A stretch of 46,178 bases of DNA from Thermodesulfovibrio sp. N1. Lineage in GTDB: Bacteria; Nitrospirota; Thermodesulfovibrionia; Thermodesulfovibrionales; Thermodesulfovibrionaceae. Positions 34,757 to 43,404 of this stretch are shown here, piece by piece. The notes under the pieces were generated by a model. It made no database searches and was not told the DNA's origin. It saw only the letters and a program-made list of their open reading frames with translations. The stretch lies in assembly GCF_001707915.1 (NCBI RefSeq), contig NZ_MAVV01000009.1:1-46178 (forward strand). Direction: 5' to 3'. Both the position numbers and the translations under genes were made by a program. Numbering within the stretch: position 1 is the stretch's first letter; the number at the start of each line of letters is the position of its first letter.

Positions 34757-36052
34757 CTAAGCCTCCTTTTTATAAGATTCAGCAAGCAAATTAACAGTAT
34801 GTAAAACTTTACACTTACCATCCCATCGATGAATCCCTTCAAAGAGTTCCATCATACAGGCAGGACATCCTGTGCAAACTACATCTGCCTGCGTTTGTTT
34901 TATATCCTCTGCCTTTGCTTGAGTAATTTTTAAAGCAGTGTCAGCATGAGTTAAATGATAACTACCACCACTTCCACAGCAGGCATCGGGTTTTTTCATC
35001 TCAACTAAAGTTAAGCCAGGAATCATTTTAAGAAGTTGTCTTGGTTCATTAAATACCTTCATTGATTTCTTAAGATGACAGGAATCATGATAAGTAACTT
35101 TTAATTCCACTTTTCCCTTCGGTGGTTCAAATTTTATAATTTTTAAAAGGAATGTAGAGATATCATAAATTTTTTCAGCCCATTTTTTTGCCTTTTTTTC
35201 ATAAACTGTATCTCCTTCAAGAATAATAGGATATTCATGTTTCAAAGCACTTCCACATGAACCGCAAACTGTAACAATATACTGTGGATTGAAACTTTCA
35301 AAAACCTGAAGATTTTTCTTTGCAAGCTCTCTTGCAGTTTCGATATCTCCGTGAACCATTACAGGCATACCACAGCAGTTCTGATTTCTGGGAGTTATAA
35401 CTTTAATATTATTTCTTTTTAAAACATAAAGTAAATCTTGTCCTACCTCTGGATAAAAGTAATTGACTGAACATCCTGTGAAAAATATTACATTAGCCTG
35501 TGGATTTTGAACATCCATTACTTCATTAACTTTATCTCTAAAACTTTCTTTTGTTAACTCTGGTAAAACAAAATCGTCATCAAATCTTTTCCCAAACTGT
35601 TTCAAAAATCCCTTAGGAGTTCTTGTTTTTTCATCTTCTTTTTTGAAAAACAGTCCCTGCATTGTTGCAAAGGCTTTCATACCCTTGTCAAAAAGTTCTG
35701 GATTTTTAAGAAGTCCAAAAAGAGCCTTTTTAATAAAAGGAATTCCCTTCTTTTTTGCAATAGCTGACCTTAAACCAAGTATAATTCTGTCAAAGCGAAC
35801 TCCGCTTGGACATGCCATCATACATGATTTACATACAAGACAGTTAAATATAAGTTTCACAAGAGTTTCATCATCTATGTTAATTTTATCTTCCAGCACA
35901 GCCTCTCCAAGAGCAATTTTACCTCTGGCAACAGAGGATTCTTTTTTTTCCACATTGTAAATAGGACAAACTGCCATGCAGTTTCCGCATTTCATGCATC
36001 TGATAAGTTCTCTCTTTAAAGTTTCTAAATCATCAAAAACTGTTTTTGCCAC
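34757..36052 (-). CDS. Fe-S/CCG-domain protein, GlcF-like subunit
   Basis: 431 residues. Two N-terminal 4Fe-4S motifs (CMKCGNCMAVCPIY and CLVCKSCMMACPSG), then two CCG domains: FFTGCSVNYFYPEVG with NCCGMPV, and YHDSCHLKKSM with ACCGSGGSYH. This is the electron-transfer partner of GlcD-type FAD dehydrogenases (GlcF/GlpC). It lies 1 bp after the FAD subunit gene and should take its electrons. Confidence 0.9.
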   Translation of the reverse strand: MAKTVFDDLETLKRELIRCMKCGNCMAVCPIYNVEKKESSVARGKIALGEAVLEDKINIDDETLVKLIFNCLVCKSCMMACPSGVRFDRIILGLRSAIAKKKGIPFIKKALFGLLKNPELFDKGMKAFATMQGLFFKKEDEKTRTPKGFLKQFGKRFDDDFVLPELTKESFRDKVNEVMDVQNPQANVIFFTGCSVNYFYPEVGQDLLYVLKRNNIKVITPRNQNCCGMPVMVHGDIETARELAKKNLQVFESFNPQYIVTVCGSCGSALKHEYPIILEGDTVYEKKAKKWAEKIYDISTFLLKIIKFEPPKGKVELKVTYHDSCHLKKSMKVFNEPRQLLKMIPGLTLVEMKKPDACCGSGGSYHLTHADTALKITQAKAEDIKQTQADVVCTGCPACMMELFEGIHRWDGKCKVLHTVNLLAESYKKEA

Positions 36053-36053
36053 T

Positions 36054-37445
36054 TTAGTCCTCCATCGGGACGAGCTTTCCAGGATTTAAGATATTATCGG
36101 GGTCTAATGCTTGCTTTATTCTTCTCATTGTTTCAACTCCAGAGCGTCCAATTTCATCTTTAAGATACTTAAGTTTAGCTATACCGATTCCGTGCTCTCC
36201 TGATAAAGTTCCACCAAAGGATAAAGCTACATCAAATATTTCATCCACTGCTTTATGAAGCCTTTCCATTTCGTCTTTGTCAAGAGGATCAATTAAAATT
36301 GTAGGATGAAGATTTCCATCACCTGCGTGTCCAAAGGTTCCAATGAGAAGATTATATTTTTTGGCAATTTTTTGAATTGAAACAAGCATATCAACAAGTT
36401 TTGTTCTTGGAACAGTGGCATCTTCAAGTATTGTTGCAGGTTTTACCTGTGCCAAAGCTGGAAGCGCAGCTCTACGGGCAGCCCAAAGGGAATCTCTTTC
36501 CTGATCTGTTTCTGCAATTTTAAATTTTCCATTGTTATTCTTTATTATTTCAATACAATTTTCTGCTTCCCATTCCACACTGTCCTTACCCATACCATCA
36601 ACTTCTATAAGCAACAAAGCTTCCACATCAGTGGGAAGTCCAGCTTTTGCGTAGTTTTCAACAGTCTGAATTGTAACTTTATCCATTATTTCAAGAGTTG
36701 CTGGAATAACATGGGCTCTTACAATATCAGTAACTGTTTTTCCTGCATCTTCAAGCTTATCAAAAAAGGCAATCATTGATTTACGGTATTTTGGTGTAGG
36801 AATGAGTTTACATATTATCTCTGTAATTATTCCTAAAGTTCCTTCAGAACCAACAAAAAGACTTGTAAAATCATAGGCTGTAACATTTTTTACTGTTTTT
36901 CCACCATAACGGAAAATCTCACCTGTAGGAAGTACAATTTCCATTCCCATTATGTAATGTTTTGTAACACCGTATTTTAATCCTCTTAATCCACCTGAGT
37001 TTTCAGCAACAGAGCCACCAACTGTTGCTGTTGCCATTGAGCCTGGGTCTGGTGGATAAAGAAGTCCATATTTTGATACAGCATTGTTTAAGTCAGCGAT
37101 AATAACACCTGGCTGAACTGTTGCAGTGAGATTGTCTGGATCAATTTCAATGATTTTATTCATCTTCTGAAAGGATATTACAACCCCTTTATTTAATGGA
37201 ACAGGCCCTCCACTAAGGCATGTTCCAGCACCTCTTGGATATATTGGAACCTTTGCTTGCCTTGCAAGAAATATCATTTCCTGAACTTGTTTGGTATTTT
37301 CAGGAAAAACAACCACCCCGGGAATCTCCCGAGGAATCCCTGGGGTGGCATCATAGCTGTATGTTATTAAATCTGCTTTTTCTGTAAGAACATTTTCTGC
37401 ACCAAAGATATTCTTACATTTACTAATGAAGTTGCTATCGATCAT
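36054..37445 (-). CDS. FAD-linked oxidase, GlcD-like (D-lactate/glycolate dehydrogenase)
   Basis: 463 residues. FAD_binding_4 domain: YPRGAGTCLSGGPVPLNKG and GGSVAENSGGLRGLKYG. C-terminal FAD-oxidase domain: FGHAGDGNLHPTI and SGEHGIGIAKLKYL. The family oxidises D-lactate or glycolate. The lactate permease next door and the LUD genes downstream favour D-lactate. It overlaps the permease gene by 4 bp. Confidence 0.9.
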   Translation of the reverse strand: MIDSNFISKCKNIFGAENVLTEKADLITYSYDATPGIPREIPGVVVFPENTKQVQEMIFLARQAKVPIYPRGAGTCLSGGPVPLNKGVVISFQKMNKIIEIDPDNLTATVQPGVIIADLNNAVSKYGLLYPPDPGSMATATVGGSVAENSGGLRGLKYGVTKHYIMGMEIVLPTGEIFRYGGKTVKNVTAYDFTSLFVGSEGTLGIITEIICKLIPTPKYRKSMIAFFDKLEDAGKTVTDIVRAHVIPATLEIMDKVTIQTVENYAKAGLPTDVEALLLIEVDGMGKDSVEWEAENCIEIIKNNNGKFKIAETDQERDSLWAARRAALPALAQVKPATILEDATVPRTKLVDMLVSIQKIAKKYNLLIGTFGHAGDGNLHPTILIDPLDKDEMERLHKAVDEIFDVALSFGGTLSGEHGIGIAKLKYLKDEIGRSGVETMRRIKQALDPDNILNPGKLVPMED

Positions 37446-39211
37446 TTTACAGCTCCTTTTCCAACAACTCTTGAAAGTATTACGATTAATAATGAAACAG
37501 CAAATGTGATAATAAGATAATTAATTCCCTCTGCAGGGATTCCTGTAGGTCCAGCAGGTTTTGCTGCGGCTACTGCTGCCTGAACAGCCTGTTCCCATTG
37601 AGGAATCATCCATGTAAATACATATGCCTGAAGCATTGCTATTACACCCATCATTATGGTAAGAATTATGGAATGTTTAAGTGTGAATCTGAAAATATCA
37701 CCTTCATGACCAACATAACCAGTTGCAGCTGTTGCTACTGCTATTGACTGTGGTGAAATCATCTTTCCAAAAACTCCGCCTGAGGAGTTTGTAGCCACTG
37801 TAAGCACAGGGTCTACACCAATCTGACGGGCTGTTACTTCCTGAAGCTTTCCAAAGAGAGCATTTGAAGATGTATCTGAACCTGTCATGAAAACTCCAAG
37901 CCAGCCAAGAAAAGCTGCAAAGAATGGGAAAACTATTCCTGTTGTAGCAAAGGCATAACCAAGTGTAATAGCCATTCCAGAGAAGTTATAAAGGTATGCA
38001 AATCCCAGAATTGTTCCAATTGTTACAATAGGCCATTTAAGCTGATTTAAAGTTCTTCCTGCAACTTTAAGAGCTGTACTAATAGAAGCACCCATAACAG
38101 GTATTGAAAGAATTCCTGCAAAAAGTATAGCGGTTCCAGCTGCTGAAAGTAAATTAAAGGAGTATACCGCTGCTTTTGGTTTTCCAAGATGATCTATAAC
38201 TTCCTTGTCAAGACCTGTAATTGGGAATTTAAATGTTGCAATTTGATCCAAAGCAGCCTTTACTGGTTTAATTCCCCAAGCTGCAACAAATATTGAAAGG
38301 AGAATAAAGGGTGCCCATGCTCTGAATACCTGTCCAGCTGAGTACTGTAGTTTTGCTCTTCCTGTGGCTGCTGCTTCATGTTCAAAGGTCCATGATTCTT
38401 TAGGATGCCATATTTTTACGAATATTACTGTTGCAATAATTGAGACTATTGCTGATAATATATCTGGAAGATAAGGTCCGATATAATTGGAAACCAAAAA
38501 TTGAGTCAATGCAAAGGACCCACCGCTTACAAGTAAAATAGGCCAAATTTCCATAGCTTTCTTCCATCCTGCCATAACAACAGCCATATAAAATGGAACA
38601 ATTATACTAAAGAAGGGCAATTGTCTACCAACCATTTTACTTAATGCCATCATATCAACACCGGAGACAGCTGCACCAACAACAATGGGAATTCCTATTG
38701 CACCAAAGGCAACAGGTGCTGTATTTGCAATAAGACAGATACCACAGGCATATATTGGATTAAAACCTAAACCTGCAAGCATTGCTGCTGAGATTGCCAC
38801 AGGAGTTCCGAATCCTGCTGCACCCTCAAGAAATGCGCCAAAGGAGAAAGCAATTATTACTGCCTGAACTCTTCTGTCATCAGTAATTGTAGCGAGGGAG
38901 TTTTTGATGATTTCAAACTGTTTTGTTTCAACGGAAAGATTATAAATATAAACTGCAGTAACAACAATCCAGCAAACAGGCCAAAGACCAAAAATAAAAC
39001 CATTAAAAACTGAGAGAGCGGAGAGATTAACAGGCATACCATAAGCAACAATTGAGATTAACATTGCAATAAGAACTGCTGAAATTGCTGCCCAGTGCCC
39101 TTTCATTCTTTTGTAAGCAAGAGCCCAGAAAAGATAAAGGATAGGCACTGCTGCAACAAGAGCACTTAAGACAAGACTCCCCAGTGGGTTAATATCCATT
39201 TTCCAGGGCAT
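37442..39211 (-). CDS. lldP: L-lactate permease family transporter
   Basis: 589 residues, about 13-14 membrane helices. Family signatures: FGAFLEGAAGFGTPVAISAAML, NTAPVAFGAIGIPI, and GSDTSSNALFGKLQ near the C-terminus. It imports lactate (and often glycolate) with protons. AAGGAGGAGG precedes the ATG. First gene of a tight six-gene operon ending with the PPC gene. Confidence 0.93.
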   Translation of the reverse strand: MPWKMDINPLGSLVLSALVAAVPILYLFWALAYKRMKGHWAAISAVLIAMLISIVAYGMPVNLSALSVFNGFIFGLWPVCWIVVTAVYIYNLSVETKQFEIIKNSLATITDDRRVQAVIIAFSFGAFLEGAAGFGTPVAISAAMLAGLGFNPIYACGICLIANTAPVAFGAIGIPIVVGAAVSGVDMMALSKMVGRQLPFFSIIVPFYMAVVMAGWKKAMEIWPILLVSGGSFALTQFLVSNYIGPYLPDILSAIVSIIATVIFVKIWHPKESWTFEHEAAATGRAKLQYSAGQVFRAWAPFILLSIFVAAWGIKPVKAALDQIATFKFPITGLDKEVIDHLGKPKAAVYSFNLLSAAGTAILFAGILSIPVMGASISTALKVAGRTLNQLKWPIVTIGTILGFAYLYNFSGMAITLGYAFATTGIVFPFFAAFLGWLGVFMTGSDTSSNALFGKLQEVTARQIGVDPVLTVATNSSGGVFGKMISPQSIAVATAATGYVGHEGDIFRFTLKHSIILTIMMGVIAMLQAYVFTWMIPQWEQAVQAAVAAAKPAGPTGIPAEGINYLIITFAVSLLIVILSRVVGKGAVK

Positions 39212-39249
39212 AATTTAACCTCCTCCTTAAAAAATTTTTTTACAATGAA

Positions 39250-39278
39250 ATTATGAAAAATATAAATAAGTTTGTAAA
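39250..39278 (-). promoter_or_regulatory. Promoter of the lactate operon
   Basis: On the minus strand, TTTACA (39273-39278), 17 bp, CATAAT (39250-39255). The start would be near 39243, about 30 nt before the permease ATG. The three-half-site operator lies just upstream of the -35. Confidence 0.55.
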
Positions 39279-39286
39279 TCAGAATA

Positions 39287-39317
39287 TTCCTACAAGTTTG
39301 TAGGAAATTTCCTACAA
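39287..39317. promoter_or_regulatory. Operator with three half-sites in the lactate operon control region
   Basis: TTCCTACAA (39287-39295), TTGTAGGAA (39298-39306) and TTCCTACAA (39309-39317). Each begins 11 bp after the last and orientation alternates, forming two overlapping perfect palindromes with 2-nt centres. It starts 8 bp upstream of the lactate operon -35, which suits an activator. It could also act on the divergent lipoprotein gene. Confidence 0.65.
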
Positions 39318-39394
39318 AATATATTTTCAAAATTTTTGACTTTTTAATTGATTTGAGTTTAAGCTAAAAAATAATATCTTTATGAGGTGAAAAA

Positions 39395-40135
39395 ATGAAA
39401 AAATTTATCTTGATTTTATCAATATTTTTTCTTATATCATGCAATATAACTTCAAATCCATGTACTAAGATAAAAGAGGACGATTTAAAAAATCAATTAA
39501 AAAAGGCATTTAATGTTGAATTTGATAAAATTTTAGAAAAAAATGATGTAAAAGGAACTAATCTTTGTCAGGTTGTCCTTCAAATGGGAGGAAATTTTGG
39601 TGTTTTATATGTTTCTTCAGATATAAAGACATTTTTTATAGGCGGAGATATTTATAAAGATGGAGTGTTTTTAAGCAAAGCTACACTTAACAAAATTCAA
39701 GAAAAAAATTTTTTAGAATACAAAAATGATATTGAAAAAGTAGTTGCCTTTTCCTACAAACCTGAAGGCGCTCAAAATTTATCTACATGGTAACAGACCC
39801 TGATTGTCCCTTTTGCGAAAAAATCAAAGGAACTTGTAAAACAATGGGCAGATGCAAGAAAAGTTGAGGTCAAGGTTATATTGTTTCCCTTAGAGAGAAT
39901 TCATCCACAGGCAAAGGAAAAATCTGTAAAAGGGATATGTTCAGGTATGCAATTTAAGGATTATTTAAATTCTAATTGGTCTGGCAAAGTTTGTGATGAA
40001 GGTTTAAAGAAAATAGAAGATTCTATTGTGTTAATGCAAAAAATTGGCATAAATGGAACTCCTTCTTTTATTTCATATAATGGAAAAAGATTTGTTGGAT
40101 TTTCACCAGAAGGGCTTGACTCTATTATTCAGTAA
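39395..40135 (+). pseudogene. DsbC/G-like thiol-disulfide lipoprotein, frameshifted twice
   Basis: Starts well (GAGGTG before the ATG) with a lipoprotein signal, lipobox LISC (Cys at residue 16). The N-terminal domain (FIGGDIYKDG) is DsbC/DsbG-like. The frame stops at 39791-39793. The thioredoxin part with the active site DPDCPFCEKIK is in another frame (39784 to about 39825). After an A6 run (39817-39822) the sequence returns to the first frame (KELVKQWADARK, then FPLERIHPQAKEK to NGTPSFISYNGKRF). The two shifts cancel, but the gene as written cannot make the full protein. It overlaps the LysR gene by 11 bp. Confidence 0.8.
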
Positions 40136-41015
40136 AGGACTGTTCCTTTAAAAATTTATAAAAGAGTTGATAAATAAAGGGTAATGTTCTTTTTTGGTGT
40201 TTTGCTATATAAAAAGTCCTTTTTATTTCATTTCCTTTAATTCTTAATGCCTTTAATTTACCACACTCGATTTCATCTTTTATTGCATGAATAGAGAGTA
40301 TAGAAATTCCAATTCCCTTTTTGATAGCTTGCTTAACTGCATCTGTGCTACCCAAAGTGCAAACAATATTAAGATTTTCAAGTTTTATCCCAAGATGATT
40401 TAACCATTTTTCTGTTTCTTTTCGAGTACCAGAGCCTTCTTCTCTTACAATAAACGGATATTCTAAAAGTTCTGTAACATCTATAAATGATTTATCAAAA
40501 AAATTAGGGGATGCAACAACTAATTCATCTTCTACAAAGGGGATGTAATCAATTAAAGAATTATTTATCTTTGTCCCAACAAATCCAAGTAAAATGTCAC
40601 CTGAAAATATACTATTAATGACATTCTGGGAATCAGAGATATTAATCTGAATATTTATGTCAGGGTAAAATTTTTTAAATGATGCAATAAATGAAGGAAG
40701 AATGTATGTACCAGGGATAGTACTTGCTCCTATTAAAATTTTTCCTGAGGGTATTTTTTTTATTTTTTCAATATTTTCTTTTAAATTTTGCAATTTATCA
40801 ATAATTTCCAATGCATGTTCATAAAGAATATCAGCCTCCTTTGTAGGAATAATCTTTTTGCCGACTCTGTCAAAAAGTTTGCAATTAAGATATGTCTCAA
40901 GATTTTTTATATGTTCACTTACTGTAGGTTGAGTTAAAAAATTTTGATTAGCAGCCTTTGAAAAGCTTTTATTTTTATACACTGAGACAAAAATTTTTAA
41001 GTGATGTATGTCCAT
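40125..41015 (-). CDS. LysR-family transcriptional regulator
   Basis: 296 residues from the ATG at 41015 (MDIHHLKIF, the usual LysR start); a TTG at 41036 would add seven residues. The N-terminal winged helix (about 1-60) contains KSFSKAANQNFLTQPTVSEHIKNLE. The effector domain starts near 90 (GKILIGASTIPGTYILPSFIASF). The effector is unknown. It could regulate the divergent iorB operon, whose start is 73 bp away, or the lactate genes. No Shine-Dalgarno is obvious. Confidence 0.9.
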   Translation of the reverse strand: MDIHHLKIFVSVYKNKSFSKAANQNFLTQPTVSEHIKNLETYLNCKLFDRVGKKIIPTKEADILYEHALEIIDKLQNLKENIEKIKKIPSGKILIGASTIPGTYILPSFIASFKKFYPDINIQINISDSQNVINSIFSGDILLGFVGTKINNSLIDYIPFVEDELVVASPNFFDKSFIDVTELLEYPFIVREEGSGTRKETEKWLNHLGIKLENLNIVCTLGSTDAVKQAIKKGIGISILSIHAIKDEIECGKLKALRIKGNEIKRTFYIAKHQKRTLPFIYQLFYKFLKEQSFTE

Positions 41016-41074
41016 ATTATTTAAAAAGTTTATCAAATAAGTTTTATATATTGCAATTTAAAATTAATATGTGT

Positions 41075-41090
41075 TAAAATTCCACTTATG
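41075..41090 (+). promoter_or_regulatory. Candidate leaderless start of the iorB operon
   Basis: TAAAAT at 41075-41080 ends 7 nt before the ATG at 41088; no Shine-Dalgarno. Confidence 0.35.
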
Positions 41091-41726
41091 TCAGTTACTA
41101 ATATTATAATGTCAGGAACGGGTGGACAGGGCATTGTTTTAGCAAGTAGAATTATTGCTGAAACAGCCTTTAGAAGTGGCTTTGATGTTAAGGAAAGCGA
41201 AATTCACGGAATGGCTCAAAGAGGCGGAAGTGTTGTTGGTCATATAAGGTTTGGAAACAAAGTGTTTTCTCCTCATATTCCCTATCAAAGCGCAGATATA
41301 ATGGTTGCCCTTGAAGAAGTTGAAGCTATTAGATATTTGTCTTTTCTTAAACCTGAAGGTATAATAATTTTAAATAAGAAAAAAATACCTCCTGCTGGCA
41401 CAGATCTAAGTTCATATCCAGAAAATATTGAATCTTTCCTAACACAAAATGGATTTAGAGTTTTTAGTGTAGATGCGGAATCAAAGGCAAAAGAATTGGG
41501 TAATATAAAAGTTGAAAATTCTGTCATATTAGGGGTTCTATCAATTTTTTTACCTTTCAATGAAGACTTATGGATTGAAGTAATAAAAGATTCTGTTCCT
41601 TCAAAAACGATTGATTTGAATATAAATGCATTCAAAGAAGGCAGGAGGTTAGCAGAGAAAAATGCCATTTTGGAACAAGGAAATAGAAACATTAGAAAGA
41701 AAAAAGTTACGAGAACTTCAATTTGA
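41088..41726 (+). CDS. iorB: Indolepyruvate:ferredoxin oxidoreductase, beta subunit
   Basis: 212 residues. Gamma-type domain of 2-oxoacid:ferredoxin oxidoreductases: MSGTGGQGIVLASRIIAE, ESEIHGMAQRGGSVVGHIRFG. With IorA it oxidises aryl pyruvates, from Trp, Phe and Tyr, to aryl-acetyl-CoA and reduced ferredoxin. It heads a five-gene cluster with two phenylacetate-CoA ligases. Its last 65 bp overlap the first ligase gene. Its partner iorA is on the opposite strand at the far end. Confidence 0.92.
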   Translation: MSVTNIIMSGTGGQGIVLASRIIAETAFRSGFDVKESEIHGMAQRGGSVVGHIRFGNKVFSPHIPYQSADIMVALEEVEAIRYLSFLKPEGIIILNKKKIPPAGTDLSSYPENIESFLTQNGFRVFSVDAESKAKELGNIKVENSVILGVLSIFLPFNEDLWIEVIKDSVPSKTIDLNINAFKEGRRLAEKNAILEQGNRNIRKKKVTRTSI

Positions 41727-42957
41727 AAGACTTCAAAAAACCTTAAGAAAGGTTTACCAAAAAGTACCCCACTATAAAACAAAATTTAATCAGGCAAAAA
41801 TAAAACCATCAGATATAAAAAACCTTGAAGATATATATAAACTCCCTTTTACAACAAAAGAAGACCTCTATGTAGATTATCCCTTTGGACTTCTTACTGT
41901 TTCTATTGATAAACTTATAAGGCTTCATACTTCAAGTGGAACAACAGGAAAACCAAAGGCTATATTTTTTTCAAAGAAAGATATAAACAATTCTGCTGAA
42001 CTTATTGCAAGATGTCTTGTTATGACAGGAGCCCAAAGGGGTGAAATCTTACAAAACAGCATGACTTATGGACTTTTTACTGGAGCCTTTGTTATGCATT
42101 ATGGAGCTGAAAAAGTAGGCATTCTTGTTATTCCTGCAGGTCCTGGTAATACAGAAAGACAGATAAATCTAATGAGAGATTTTGGAACAAATATGTTACA
42201 TATCACACCAAGTTATGCTCTCTATTTAGCCTCTGTAATATATGATAAAGGATTTGATCCCAAAAGAGATTTTAAATTAAAGAGAGCTTATCTTGGTGCA
42301 GAACCTTATTCTGAAGAAACTCGAAGAAAAATAGAAAATATGCTTGGAATAGACATATATAACTGTTATGGGCTTACAGAGATGAACGGACCAGGAGTAG
42401 GGTTTGAATGTCCCTATAAATCTGGATTGCACATATGGGAAGATAACTTCCTGATGGAAATAATAAATCCAGAAACAGGAGAGCCAGTTCCTGAAGGAGA
42501 AATTGGTGAACTTGTACTTACAACACTAAACAGAGAAGCAATGCCCTTAATAAGATACAGAACCCGAGATTTAACAAGAGTTATTCCTGAACCATGCAGT
42601 TGCGGAAGAACTCACAGAAGAATTACAAGAATTCTTGGTCGTTCCGATGATATGTTTATTGTAAAAGGTGTAAATATTTTCCCACAACAAATTGAGCAGA
42701 TATTAATGAGCATTAAAGGTGTAGCCCAGAATTATCAGATTGTTCTTGAATCTTATGATGAAATGACAATAAAGGTTGAAATTGATAGAGAACTTTTCGA
42801 TGGGAAAATTGAAAGACTTGTAAAATTGAAGGAAGAGATAATTGATAAAATTCGTTCAGCTACTATGGTAAAGCCAAAAGTGGAACTTTTAGAGCCTGGA
42901 ACTCTACCTGTAAGTGAAGGAAAAGCAAAAAGAGTTATTGACAACAGAACAATTTAG
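41662..42957 (+). CDS. Phenylacetate-CoA ligase family protein 1
   Basis: 431 residues, ANL adenylate-forming enzyme of the PaaK group. P-loop: LHTSSGTTGKPKA. A core motif is YGLTEMNGPGVGFEC, followed by RYRTRDLTRVI, a Cys-containing CSCGRTHRRI stretch, and the C-terminal GRSDDMFIVKGVNIFP hinge. It activates an aryl acid with ATP and CoA to an aryl-CoA, AMP and pyrophosphate. Run in reverse it could conserve energy from the IOR product. AGGAGG lies 13 nt before the ATG. An ACT-domain gene follows after 9 bp. Confidence 0.92.
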   Translation: MPFWNKEIETLERKKLRELQFERLQKTLRKVYQKVPHYKTKFNQAKIKPSDIKNLEDIYKLPFTTKEDLYVDYPFGLLTVSIDKLIRLHTSSGTTGKPKAIFFSKKDINNSAELIARCLVMTGAQRGEILQNSMTYGLFTGAFVMHYGAEKVGILVIPAGPGNTERQINLMRDFGTNMLHITPSYALYLASVIYDKGFDPKRDFKLKRAYLGAEPYSEETRRKIENMLGIDIYNCYGLTEMNGPGVGFECPYKSGLHIWEDNFLMEIINPETGEPVPEGEIGELVLTTLNREAMPLIRYRTRDLTRVIPEPCSCGRTHRRITRILGRSDDMFIVKGVNIFPQQIEQILMSIKGVAQNYQIVLESYDEMTIKVEIDRELFDGKIERLVKLKEEIIDKIRSATMVKPKVELLEPGTLPVSEGKAKRVIDNRTI

Positions 42958-42966
42958 GAGGCTTTT

Positions 42967-43395
42967 ATGGATAAAGTCTACATTATATCAGTATTTGCAG
43001 AAAATAAGCCAGGAAGACTTGAAAGAGTTACTAAAGTTTTAGCGGAGGCTAATATAAATATTTTAGCTTTCTCTATTACAAGTACAAATGGTTTTGGAGT
43101 TATTAAGTTTATGGTTAATAGATGCCAGGAAGCATATAAATTATTAAAAGAGAAAGGATTCACTGTATCCCTTAATGAGGCAATTGGAATTGAGATGAAA
43201 GACCAGCCTGGTGGTTTGTATGAGGTAGTAAAAATTCTATCTTCAAAGGGAATTAATATAGAAAGTGCTTCAGTGTATGTTGCAGAGACCAGAAAAAAAG
43301 CCTATTTAATAGTGGAAGTAGAAGACACTGCTAAGGCAATGGAGTCTCTTAAAGAAGAAAACCTAAAATTTTTAAAACCCCAAGAAATTGTATGA
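42967..43395 (+). CDS. Tandem ACT-domain protein 1
   Basis: 142 residues made of two ACT domains (about 1-68 and 70-142). The first begins YIISVFAENKPGRLERVTKVL and the second GIEMKDQPGGLYEVVKIL; the PGRL/PGGL turns mark the amino-acid site. Free-standing ACT proteins bind amino acids such as phenylalanine or tryptophan. Beside PaaK it may tune the ligase to aromatic amino acid supply. AGGAGG precedes the ATG. Confidence 0.9.
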   Translation: MDKVYIISVFAENKPGRLERVTKVLAEANINILAFSITSTNGFGVIKFMVNRCQEAYKLLKEKGFTVSLNEAIGIEMKDQPGGLYEVVKILSSKGINIESASVYVAETRKKAYLIVEVEDTAKAMESLKEENLKFLKPQEIV

Positions 43396-43404
43396 GGTGT
43401 AACT

